Positions 6,893 through 12,750 of a stretch of DNA of 12,750 nucleotides are shown in pieces. Positions within the stretch are counted from its first letter, which is position 1. Each line of letters opens with the position of its first letter. The DNA comes from Candidatus Rifleibacteriota bacterium (GTDB lineage Bacteria > UBP17 > UBA6191 > JACPRK01), in contig JACQZL010000317.1 of NCBI GenBank assembly GCA_016213865.1, positions 1 to 12,750 on the forward strand. Reading direction: 5' to 3'. The translations under genes and the position numbers were made by a program. The notes below the pieces were generated by a model, which saw only the letters and a list, made by a program, of their open reading frames with translations, ran no database searches and was not told where the DNA came from.

Positions 6893-8350
6893 ATGTCTCA
6901 GGTACTCCTGGTCGACGACGAGCCGACCGTCCGACAGGTCACCTCCGATGTCCTGATCCGGGAGGGCTACGAAGTCCTGCCGGCGGCTGATGCCACTCAG
7001 GCAGAAGACCTGTTGCGCGCGAACCCGGTCGATCTGGTCGTCACCGACCTGGTCATGCCGGGCAAGACCGGGTACGACCTGCTAGCGCACGTGCGGACGC
7101 TGCCCGGGCCCTACATCCCCGTCCTGGTCATCACAGGCATCCTGCGCAGCGACGACGACATGCGACGCGCGTTCGAACTGGGGGTCGACGACTACATCCT
7201 CAAGCCCTTCAGCGCCGAGGAGCTTTGCCTTCGCGTCAAAGCCCGGTTGCGGATGCGGCTCGAGTGTATCCGGACCGCCGCCGATCTCGCCGCCGGCGGC
7301 CGCGGCAAGCCCGAGCGCCACGCGAAGGCAGCAGGGCCGGCGTCCCTGCCGGCTCTTGACCACGAAGCGGTCAAGTCCGCGTCGAACGGCAAAGCCGCCG
7401 ACCCCGTCGCCCACGACGGCGACCCACCCTTCCCGATCCGTACGCCGGCAATGGACGGAATCCTGGCGCACCTCCACGACGTGCGGGCCAGTCGCGCCTG
7501 CGTGCTCTTCACCGGCGAGACCGGGACCGGCAAGAGCGTCCTGGCTCGGTACCTTCACGACATCGGCCCCCGCCGCCAGCACCCGTTCGTGGTCGCCAAC
7601 TGTTCGGCCTTCCCGGCCACGCTTCTCGCGTCCGAGCTGTTCGGCTGCGAGCGCGGCGCCTTCACGGGGGCCGGCCGCGAGCGCATCGGCCGCATCGAGA
7701 CAGCTCACCACGGCACCCTCTTCCTCGACGAGATCGGTGACATCGGCCCCGACGCTCAGGTCAGCTTGCTGCGATTCCTGGAAGAACGGGAGTCCGAGCG
7801 TCTGGGCAGCTCCTGTTCGATCCGGGTGGATGTCCGGGTAGTGGCTGCAACCAACTGCGACTTGCCCAAGGCGATCGACGAAGGCCGCTTTCGCCGCGAC
7901 CTCTTCTACCGCCTCAACGTCGTCTCGCTCGAAGTGCCCCCGCTCCGAGACCGGCCCGAGGACATCCTGGTGCTGAGCCACCACTTCTTGGTCCAGGCGG
8001 CACTCCGAGCAGGCAAGTCCGTCACGTGCATCGACGCGGCCGCCCGGCGGCTGCTGCAGGCCCACCCGTGGCCCGGGAACATCCGCGAACTGGCCAATGT
8101 GATCGAGCGCGCGGTGCTCTTCTCGACCGATTCCGTCCTGGGCGCGGACGACCTTTGCCTGGACCGACCGGCCGAGCCGGTCCTCAACTCGGCCGGCACG
8201 CTGACTGCCAATCTGGAGCAGACCGAGCGGCAGCTCATCCTGCAGGCGCTCGACCGGGTCGGGGGCAACCACAGCCGTGCAGCGCGCGAACTGGGCGTCC
8301 CGCGCACGACCCTGTTGGCGCGCCTGCGCCGCCTGGGCATCCGCGAGTAG
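6893..8350 (+). CDS. NtrC-family sigma-54-dependent response regulator
   Basis: The protein has 485 residues from ATG 6893, with AAAGG six bases upstream. The in-frame extension to 6782 is not receiver-like and was rejected. Residues 1-120 are the receiver domain (D8, D9, phospho-acceptor D52, K104). A linker of about 60 residues leads to the AAA+ sigma-54 activator domain. This domain has Walker A GETGTGKS (208-215), an intact GAFTGA loop (255-260) that contacts sigma-54, Walker B LFLDE (276-280), GRFRRDLFYRLN (331-342) with the arginine fingers, and sensor II WPGNIREL (393-400). Residues about 441-485 form a Fis-type helix-turn-helix (NHSRAARELGVPRTTLLARL). It should hydrolyse ATP to open sigma-54 promoters when phosphorylated, probably by the hybrid kinase upstream. 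The linker is encoded partly by repeat-like palindromic DNA (7307-7375). Confidence 0.96.
   Translation: MSQVLLVDDEPTVRQVTSDVLIREGYEVLPAADATQAEDLLRANPVDLVVTDLVMPGKTGYDLLAHVRTLPGPYIPVLVITGILRSDDDMRRAFELGVDDYILKPFSAEELCLRVKARLRMRLECIRTAADLAAGGRGKPERHAKAAGPASLPALDHEAVKSASNGKAADPVAHDGDPPFPIRTPAMDGILAHLHDVRASRACVLFTGETGTGKSVLARYLHDIGPRRQHPFVVANCSAFPATLLASELFGCERGAFTGAGRERIGRIETAHHGTLFLDEIGDIGPDAQVSLLRFLEERESERLGSSCSIRVDVRVVAATNCDLPKAIDEGRFRRDLFYRLNVVSLEVPPLRDRPEDILVLSHHFLVQAALRAGKSVTCIDAAARRLLQAHPWPGNIRELANVIERAVLFSTDSVLGADDLCLDRPAEPVLNSAGTLTANLEQTERQLILQALDRVGGNHSRAARELGVPRTTLLARLRRLGIRE
7307..7335 (+). repeat. 29-bp dispersed repeat, intragenic copy
   Basis: These bases match 10313-10341 at 27 of 29 positions (core AAGCCCGAGCGC, then ACGCGA, then GGCAGCAGG). 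This copy is inside the NtrC-type regulator gene, in the linker between receiver and AAA+ domains. The other copy is intergenic and abuts the ribosome-binding site of the thioesterase. The reading frame is kept through the repeat. Confidence 0.65.
7331..7375. repeat. two adjacent hairpins inside the regulator gene, including REP-like copy 2
   Basis: The first hairpin can form as GCAGGG (7331-7336) with CCCTGC (7344-7349), or as the REP-like GCCGGC pair within 7334-7355. The latter is 19/22 identical to the hairpin at 1245-1266. The second is CTTGACC (7355-7361) with GGTCAAG (7369-7375) around a seven-base loop. Together with 7307-7335 they make about 70 bases of palindromic, repeat-related DNA within the coding linker. 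Confidence 0.6.
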
Positions 8351-8371
8351 GCCCTACGAGAGGCACTTGCC

Positions 8372-8392
8372 GACAGCCTGGAGCAAGCTGTC
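8372..8392 (+). terminator. weak hairpin after the NtrC-type regulator gene
   Basis: GACAGC (8372-8377) pairs with GCTGTC (8387-8392) around a nine-base loop, starting 21 bases after the stop codon. The stem can be lengthened by TGCC/GGCA with a small bulge. There is no T-tract, so it is at best a weak or Rho-assisted terminator. Confidence 0.3.
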
Positions 8393-8597
8393 CGGGCAGT
8401 GGCGCCGGCTTGCGCGGCGCTCGGTGAGCCGCCGGCCGGTGACCGGTCGGGCCTGGACGAGGGCGCTCCAGGTAAACAAGTCGGTTGTCGTTTGTGCCTG
8501 CCGTCACAAGCCGTGCATCAACTCATTGCGAACCCTTATCGGCGGGCGCATGATGGGGTGGTTCTCGAATCCATGCTGTATGGGTCGCCACCACCAC

Positions 8598-8617
8598 CGC
8601 TCGAGTCCACTCGAGCG
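8598..8617 (+). promoter_or_regulatory. 8-bp perfect inverted repeat upstream of citrate synthase
   Basis: CGCTCGAG (8598-8605) and CTCGAGCG (8610-8617) are perfect inverted copies with a TCCA loop. The element ends 31 bases before the ATG of citrate synthase and just upstream of its purine-rich ribosome-binding site. It could be an operator for a dimeric regulator or a leader hairpin. No sigma-70 promoter was recognisable in the 298-base gap. Confidence 0.5.
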
Positions 8618-8648
8618 TCACCTCGGGACTGAAGGGAGAGGGCATCAG

Positions 8649-9986
8649 ATGTTGAACTCGTCGGAGAACCTGATCGTAAGAAAGCGGCTGGCAGAGAAGA
8701 TCGAGGCCTTCCGACCTCGAACCACCAAGCTCCTCAAGGAGCATGGTGAAGTGGTCATCGACAAGGTGACCATCAGCCAGGCGATCGGAGGGGCCCGCGA
8801 TGTGCGGTGTCTGGTCACGGACATTTCGTATCTGGACCCTCATGAGGGCATCCGGTTCAGGGGGAAGACGATCCCGGAGACGTTCCAGGCCCTTCCCAAG
8901 GTCCCGGGGTCCGAGTATCCGTACGTGGAGGGGTTCTGGCACTTCCTGCTGACGGGCGACGTCCCGACCATGGCGGAGACGCAGGAACTGGTGAAGGAGT
9001 TCCAGGCCCGGTCGTGCATCCCGCAGTACGTGATCGACCTCCTTCGCGCGATGCCGCGGGACACTCATCCCATGACGCTCTTCTCGGCGGCGATCCTCGC
9101 GATGCAGCGCGAGTCGGTCTTCGCCAAGAGGTACGAGGCGGGGATGAAGAAGACCGAGTACTGGGAGCCGATGTTCGAGGACTCCTTGAACTTGATGGCG
9201 AAGCTCCCCGGGATCGCGGCGTACATCTACCGGATGAAGTACCGGGGAGACACCCACATCGAGGCCGATCCCCAGCTCGACCTGGGCGGCAACTTCGCCC
9301 GGATGATGGGCATTCCCAAGCCGTATGACGACGTGGCCCGGATGTACTTCATCCTGCACTCGGACCATGAGTCGGGCAACGTCTCGGCCCACACCGCCCA
9401 CCTGGTGGCATCGGCGCTGTCCGACGCCTACTACTCGATCTCGGCCGGCATGAACGGGCTTGCGGGGCCGCTCCACGGCCTGGCCAACCAGGAAGTGCTG
9501 CGCTGGATCCAGGACGTCTTCAAGAAGCTGGACGGCAAGATCCCGAGCGAGGATCAGCTCAAGCAGTTCCTGTGGGACACGCTGAAGAGCGGTCAGGTCA
9601 TCCCCGGCTACGGGCACGCCGTGCTCCGCAAGACCGACCCGCGCTACGTCTCCCAGATGGAGTTCTGCCAGAAGCACCTGCCGGACTACCCGATGTTCAA
9701 GCTGGTCAACATGATCTACAAGGTCGCCCCCGGCGTGCTCCAGGAACACGGCAAGGCGAAGAACCCGTGGCCCAATGTGGACGCCCACTCGGGCGTCATC
9801 CAGTGGTACTACGGTCTGCAAGAGTACGACTTCTACACCGTGCTGTTCGGCGTGGGACGCTCGCTTGGCGTGCTGGCCAACCTCACGTGGGACCGGGCCC
9901 TGGGCTATGCGCTCGAGCGGCCCAAGTCGGTCACCACGGAGATGCTCGAGAAGTGGGCCGCGGAGGGCGGACGGAAGCTGAGCTGA
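8649..9986 (+). CDS. citrate (Si)-synthase, mitochondrial/Geobacter type
   Basis: The enzyme condenses acetyl-CoA with oxaloacetate to citrate at the entry of the TCA cycle. The protein has 445 residues from ATG 8649, with GGGAGAGG about seven bases upstream. Aligning by motif with pig heart citrate synthase places the catalytic and oxaloacetate-binding residues at H240 (HSDHESGNVSAH), H276 (GPLHGLANQE), H323 (GYGHA), R332 (KTDPR) and D378 (NVDAHSG), all present. The N-terminal RDVRCLVTDISYLDP/GIRFRGKTIPE block is typical of the eukaryote-like type I group. That group also occurs in Geobacter and relatives, and differs from the E. coli GltA hexamer with its NADH site. Start codons further upstream would add non-homologous sequence overlapping the previous gene. 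The gene ends in a strong terminator and is probably a single transcription unit. Confidence 0.97.
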   Translation: MLNSSENLIVRKRLAEKIEAFRPRTTKLLKEHGEVVIDKVTISQAIGGARDVRCLVTDISYLDPHEGIRFRGKTIPETFQALPKVPGSEYPYVEGFWHFLLTGDVPTMAETQELVKEFQARSCIPQYVIDLLRAMPRDTHPMTLFSAAILAMQRESVFAKRYEAGMKKTEYWEPMFEDSLNLMAKLPGIAAYIYRMKYRGDTHIEADPQLDLGGNFARMMGIPKPYDDVARMYFILHSDHESGNVSAHTAHLVASALSDAYYSISAGMNGLAGPLHGLANQEVLRWIQDVFKKLDGKIPSEDQLKQFLWDTLKSGQVIPGYGHAVLRKTDPRYVSQMEFCQKHLPDYPMFKLVNMIYKVAPGVLQEHGKAKNPWPNVDAHSGVIQWYYGLQEYDFYTVLFGVGRSLGVLANLTWDRALGYALERPKSVTTEMLEKWAAEGGRKLS

Positions 9987-10008
9987 CGTTCACTCGTTGT
10001 TGAGCGAC

Positions 10009-10040
10009 GCTGCCGTCCGGGTCTCCGGACGGCAGCTTTT
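10009..10040 (+). terminator. rho-independent terminator of citrate synthase
   Basis: GCTGCCGTCCGG (10009-10020) pairs perfectly over 12 bp with CCGGACGGCAGC (10025-10036) around the tetraloop GTCT. TTTT (10037-10040) then GT follows. It begins 23 bases after the citrate synthase stop codon. This is the clearest terminator in the window and separates citrate synthase from the thioesterase. Confidence 0.92.
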
Positions 10041-10125
10041 GTCTCCGCGCACCCCGCTCGTCCGGGCACGCGCCGGGGGAGCGCACCGTGATACTCTTGG
10101 CGCCACCCCGACCCACGGGAAGACC

Positions 10126-10166
10126 CCGCACAGTCGGGCGTCGTCCCAAGAGACGTGGCGCTGGCG
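10126..10166 (+). repeat. 41-bp dispersed repeat, copy 2
   Basis: This is the partner of 6662-6702, in the same orientation and with seven mismatches. In this copy CGTC-CCAAGA-GACG can form a four-base stem; the other copy has lost the pairing. It lies upstream of the compound palindrome and the thioesterase. Confidence 0.6.
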
Positions 10167-10217
10167 TCCCGCCTACGCTGGGCAGGCCAGAGGCCGGCCA
10201 CACCGCTCAGACCGCAT

Positions 10218-10317
10218 GGCTTCCCCCTCCGTCCGTCCTTCGAGACGCGCTCCTGACCGTAAGGAGCGCTTGTCAGCTCCTGCGGAGCGCTCCTCAGGAC
10301 GAACGGAGGGGGAAGCC
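10218..10317. repeat. 100-bp compound palindrome (MITE/REP-like)
   Basis: The outer arms (10218-10232 and 10303-10317) are perfect 15-bp inverted copies. After one mismatch, pairing continues for six bases (10234-10239 with 10296-10301). Inside are two further hairpins: GCGCTCCT/AGGAGCGC (10247-10254 and 10262-10269, loop GACCGTA) and GCTCC/GGAGC (10276-10280 and 10284-10288, loop TGC). It has no coding potential and ends 31 bases before the thioesterase start. The nested architecture resembles REP clusters or miniature inverted-repeat elements. Confidence 0.75.
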
Positions 10318-10341
10318 CGAGCGCAACGCGAGGGCAGCAGG
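10313..10341 (+). repeat. 29-bp dispersed repeat, intergenic copy
   Basis: This copy matches 7307-7335 at 27 of 29 bases. Its first five bases are also the end of the right arm of the compound palindrome, and its last three bases are the start of the AGGAGG ribosome-binding site of the thioesterase. The repeat therefore supplies part of the translation signal of the next gene. Confidence 0.65.
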
Positions 10342-10348
10342 AGGATCG

Positions 10349-10828
10349 ATGCAGCCAGGAAAACCCGTCAGCGAGTCGATGCACGAGGCAACCCACCTGG
10401 TCATGCCCGGCGACACGAATCCGCATGGTGCGGCCTTCGGCGGCCAGGTGGTCGCCTGGATCGACCTGGCAGGTGCCGTGGCCGCGATGCGCCATGCCCG
10501 GTCGGCTGTCGTGACGGCCGCCATCGACGAGTTGCAGTTCATCTCCAAGATCCGCCTGGGCCACCTGGTGCTGCTCAAGGCCGCGGTCAACCTGGCGGGT
10601 CGCACTTCGATGGAGGTCGGCGTGCGGGTCGACTCGGAGGACCCGACCACCGGGGTACGCAGCCACGCGTGCTCGGCCTACCTCACCTTCGTGGCAGTCG
10701 ACGAGGCGGGTGCTCCTCGCGAGGTGCCGCCGCTCATGCTCGAGACCGACGAGGACCGCCGGCGCTGCCGCGAGGCGGAGGCGCGGAGGGCCCACCGCCT
10801 GCAGTCCCGCATGAAGGCGCGGCCGTGA
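10349..10828 (+). CDS. hotdog-fold acyl-CoA thioesterase (YciA/ACOT-like)
   Basis: The protein has 159 residues from ATG 10349, preceded by AGGAGG at a tight four-base spacing. The longer in-frame ORF to 10088 crosses repeat DNA and was rejected. The signature PGDTNPHGAAFGGQVVAWIDLAG (residues 20-42) is the hotdog thioesterase core. N24 and H26 lie in the substrate loop, GG at 31-32 starts the central helix, and D39 sits where YciA-type enzymes have the catalytic aspartate. Strands VVTAAIDELQFISKIRLGHL and MEVGVRVDSED follow, ending with SAYLTFVAVDE. Length and layout match the single-domain acyl-CoA hydrolases, which release free fatty acids and CoA in the cytoplasm. Chain-length preference cannot be told. 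It follows citrate synthase but is separated from it by a terminator and repeats, so co-transcription is unlikely. Confidence 0.9.
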   Translation: MQPGKPVSESMHEATHLVMPGDTNPHGAAFGGQVVAWIDLAGAVAAMRHARSAVVTAAIDELQFISKIRLGHLVLLKAAVNLAGRTSMEVGVRVDSEDPTTGVRSHACSAYLTFVAVDEAGAPREVPPLMLETDEDRRRCREAEARRAHRLQSRMKARP

Positions 10829-10924
10829 GGGGGGCCTCGTCGGGGGCTTCACCCGGCCAGGACGGCATGGAGAACCACGGCGCCGGTCAATCGAGTCACA
10901 ACATCCCGCCGACCTTGGCCCGAG

Positions 10925-11000
10925 AAGGTAGAAGCGGCTTCCAGCCGCTTCAGGGCTCCGGCAACCGACCCCGGAAGCGGCTGGAAGCCGCTTCTACCTT
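10925..11000. repeat. perfect 27-bp inverted repeat of two REP-like hairpins
   Basis: The arms 10925-10951 and 10974-11000 are exact reverse complements over 27 bases, separated by 22 bases. Each arm is itself a hairpin: GAAGCGGC and GCCGCTTC pair over eight bases around TTCCA in the left arm and TGGAA in the right arm. This is the layout of paired inverted REP sequences (BIMEs). The element sits between two convergent genes, 96 bases after the thioesterase stop and 45 bases before the kinase stop. It could act as a bidirectional transcription stop or mRNA stabiliser. It lacks T-tracts of a classical terminator. Confidence 0.85.
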
Positions 11001-11045
11001 GCTACCTGTCCGCCTCAGACGGGTCAGATGAGTCGGTGCCGAGAA

Positions 11046-12750
11046 TCAGCACCCTCGAGCCTCTTCTTCGTGCTGCCTTTCCTGACCCCTTGCCCTTGTG
11101 GTCAGCGTGAAGAAGAAGCGGGCACCCTTGTCGGGCTCGGATTCAGCCCAGACGCGGCCGCCATGGCGCTCGACGATCCGCCGGACGGTGGCCAACCCGT
11201 CGCCGATCCCGGGGAACTCCGAGGTGGAGTGGAGGCGCTGGAAGGCGTTGAACAGCTTGCCGGCATAGGTCATCGAGAATCCCGCCCCGGTATCGCGGAC
11301 CATGAACGCCACCTCTCCATCCTTCTCGACCCGCGCAAACTCGATCGCCGCTTCCTGCCGCTTCGAGGTGTACTTCCACGCATTGGAAAGGAGGTTCTCG
11401 AGCGCCACGGCCATCAGGCGCTCGTCCCCGTCGGCCCACAGGCCGCCCTGCACCGAGACCGTCACCGAGCGGCCGGGGTCCGACTTCGCCAGCCGCTCGA
11501 GGATCGCTCGGCAGAGGCCCGAGAGGTCGACCCGGGACACCTCCAGCTCGGAGGAGCGCAGGCGAGCAAAGCCCAGCAAGGCGTCGATCGTCTTCTCTTC
11601 CCTGCGGGCCTCGGAGCCAATCTGCTCGATGGCGGCCCTGGCGTCTGGGTCGAGGCGCGAGCCCCAGATCTCGAGCACCATCTGCGAGAGTCCCCGGATG
11701 TTGACCGCCGGAGTGCGCAGGTCGTGGGAGACCGAGTAGTCGAAGGCCTCGAGCTCGGCGTTGGTCGCCGCGAGGTCGGAGGCCCGGCGCTCGAGCGCTG
11801 CGTTGAGCTGGCGAATCTGTTCCCAGGCCAGCCTCGATTCGGTCACGTCGGCGATGACGTAGCAGAAGCGCTCGCCGCCCCTGCGGGCGCCACTCACGGG
11901 AGCCACCGTGGCCGACAGCCAGCGGCCGTTCGCTCCCGGTGTACGCGGAAGCTCGAAGACCACCGGACGCCCGTGGTCCTTGGCCTTTCGGTGCTGCTCG
12001 ACCCACAGAGCGAAGGCTTCGGAGGACATGTGCCGGCGACAGGACAGGTCTTGCGCCTCGGCCCCGTCCGGCAATCCGAAGTAGGCCGCGGCAGCAGTGT
12101 TGAAGGAGACGTGCCGGAGGTCGTCGGCCTGAGACTCGATCAGCCCCATCATGAACGGCGCGCTCTCGTAAAAGCTGCGCAGGTTGGCCTTGCTGTCTCT
12201 CAAGGCCAGCTTCATCTCCTTTCGCGCCTGGCTTTCGATCAGCTCCCACGACCCGTCCCGCTTGATGAGCGCAAACTCGTGGTTCTTGACGACGTCGATG
12301 ATCTCGTTCGACCCGCAATGCTCGAGCGAGTAGGAGCAGGCAGCCAGCATCCGAGTGTCGCCCAGGCCCAGGTCGAGGGTTTCTTCGTACTCCCGGAAGC
12401 TGGCCCACTGGCTGCCGGCCTCGAGCCAGGCCGTGTTGCCGGTCACGCGAGCGCCGGCGAATCCTCGATCCAGCGCCCAGTCGAGCTTGCGCCGCCAGCG
12501 ACGCAACGTCCGCTGAAGATCGAACGAGCCGCCCTCGACGTACCATTCGGAATGGCGGACGATCTCCATCTGGCCGTTCTCGAGGTACTCTCGAGCCCCC
12601 TCCACCTCGCGCAGCATCGTGCGGCGGGCATCCTCGGCGCTGAAGGGGTCCGACGCGACCCACATGCAGAACTCGTTCTGGGCCAGGCCCGCCTTGAAGT
12701 ACGGGACCAGGACGTCGGCCAGGTCGCGCGGCGTCTCGTAGAAGTGACAG
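11046..12750 (-). CDS. MEDS-PAS-histidine kinase, 5' end beyond the window
   Basis: The reading frame runs from the TGA at 11046-11048 to the window edge without a stop, giving 567 visible residues; the true start lies past 12750. Residues 1 to about 175 match the MEDS/DcmR sensory domain, opening with CHFYETPRDLADVLVPYF and NEFCMWV and including a repeated GNTAWL/CSYSLE core. Residues about 190-305 resemble a PAS domain ending in YVIADVTESR, followed by a coiled-coil linker. H342 in DYSVSHDLRTP is the phospho-accepting histidine. The ATPase part has an N box ENLLSNAWKYT (451-461), DTGAGF (486-491), the F-box-like LFNAFQRLHS and GIGDGLA (G2, 515-521). There, aspartate replaces the usual hydrophobic residue between the glycines, so activity should not be taken for granted. 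It lacks a receiver domain, and its partner regulator is not in the window. It is convergent with the thioesterase gene. Confidence 0.9.
   Translation of the reverse strand, partial: CHFYETPRDLADVLVPYFKAGLAQNEFCMWVASDPFSAEDARRTMLREVEGAREYLENGQMEIVRHSEWYVEGGSFDLQRTLRRWRRKLDWALDRGFAGARVTGNTAWLEAGSQWASFREYEETLDLGLGDTRMLAACSYSLEHCGSNEIIDVVKNHEFALIKRDGSWELIESQARKEMKLALRDSKANLRSFYESAPFMMGLIESQADDLRHVSFNTAAAAYFGLPDGAEAQDLSCRRHMSSEAFALWVEQHRKAKDHGRPVVFELPRTPGANGRWLSATVAPVSGARRGGERFCYVIADVTESRLAWEQIRQLNAALERRASDLAATNAELEAFDYSVSHDLRTPAVNIRGLSQMVLEIWGSRLDPDARAAIEQIGSEARREEKTIDALLGFARLRSSELEVSRVDLSGLCRAILERLAKSDPGRSVTVSVQGGLWADGDERLMAVALENLLSNAWKYTSKRQEAAIEFARVEKDGEVAFMVRDTGAGFSMTYAGKLFNAFQRLHSTSEFPGIGDGLATVRRIVERHGGRVWAESEPDKGARFFFTLTTRARGQERQHEEEARGC

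Larger units (their letters stand above)
9987..10348. other. intergenic region with terminator and repeats
   Basis: These 362 bases hold the citrate synthase terminator (10009-10040), a 41-bp dispersed repeat (10126-10166), a 100-bp compound palindrome (10218-10317) and a 29-bp dispersed repeat (10313-10341). The last runs into the thioesterase ribosome-binding site. A TGATACTCT string at 10088-10096 could be an extended -10 box but has no supporting -35. I see no gene here. Confidence 0.75.

Noticed and set aside
7082..8272. 396-codon open frame antisense to the NtrC-type regulator
   Set aside because: It lies opposite a fully conserved AAA+ domain and shows no domain signature of its own.
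8400..8413. sigma-54-like TGGCGC-CGGC-TTGC upstream of citrate synthase
   Set aside because: The GG and GC are nine bases apart rather than ten, a spacing sigma-54 holoenzyme does not normally tolerate.
8277..8648. N-terminal extension of citrate synthase by 124 codons
   Set aside because: It overlaps the end of the regulator gene, is unlike citrate synthases, and a good ribosome-binding site precedes the ATG at 8649.
10088..10348. N-terminal extension of the thioesterase by 87 codons
   Set aside because: It is translated repeat and palindrome DNA, while AGGAGG stands before the ATG at 10349 where homology to the family begins.
11143..12663. 506-codon alternative frame on the minus strand within the MEDS kinase gene
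   Set aside because: It is Arg/Gly/Ala-rich with no motifs, whereas the overlapping frame encodes a coherent MEDS-PAS-kinase protein.

Overview
The window is GC-rich chromosomal DNA from a bacterium. It suggests an environmental, Gram-negative-like lineage with a large signalling repertoire. The clues are a mitochondrial/Geobacter-type citrate synthase, a MEDS-domain histidine kinase, a hybrid HDFNN-type kinase beside an NtrC-type sigma-54 activator, and palindromic REP-like repeats between and inside genes. These fit Desulfobacterota/Myxococcota-like bacteria or a neighbouring uncultured phylum. No marker here fixes the phylum, so this placement is inference.

Layout. (1) 1-269: four 7-bp tandem units, then a well-formed sigma-70 promoter and tRNA-Leu(GAG) with an encoded CCA. 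(2) 471-1170, minus strand: two overlapping small genes, a HicB-like protein followed by an 88-residue protein with a HicA-like outline but no HicA histidine. (3) 1501-2949, plus strand: a B12-binding-type radical SAM enzyme, with a candidate sigma-54 promoter in the divergent gap. (4) 3086-4162: an EcsC-like/TerB-like protein. (5) 4314-6605: a hybrid histidine kinase (REC-GAF-HisKA-HATPase-REC), and 6893-8350: an NtrC-family response regulator (REC-AAA+-Fis HTH). This is probably a phosphorelay pair. (6) 8649-9986: citrate synthase, closed by a textbook rho-independent terminator. (7) 10349-10828: a hotdog acyl-CoA thioesterase behind a 100-bp compound palindrome. (8) 10925-11000: a perfect 27-bp inverted repeat built of nested hairpins, between convergent genes. 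(9) 11046-12750, minus strand: a MEDS-PAS-histidine kinase whose start lies beyond the window.

How it fits together. The kinase and NtrC-type regulator could drive sigma-54 promoters; the best -24/-12 match I saw in the window precedes the radical SAM gene. Citrate synthase and the thioesterase both act on acyl-CoA metabolism, but the terminator separates them. The least ordinary material is the set of dispersed palindromic repeats. At least three repeat types recur within the window, and one has a near-copy inside the reading frame of the NtrC-type regulator, in its interdomain linker. I did not find a clear new multi-gene defence or biosynthetic system. The HicB/HicA-like pair and the repeat family are the best leads.
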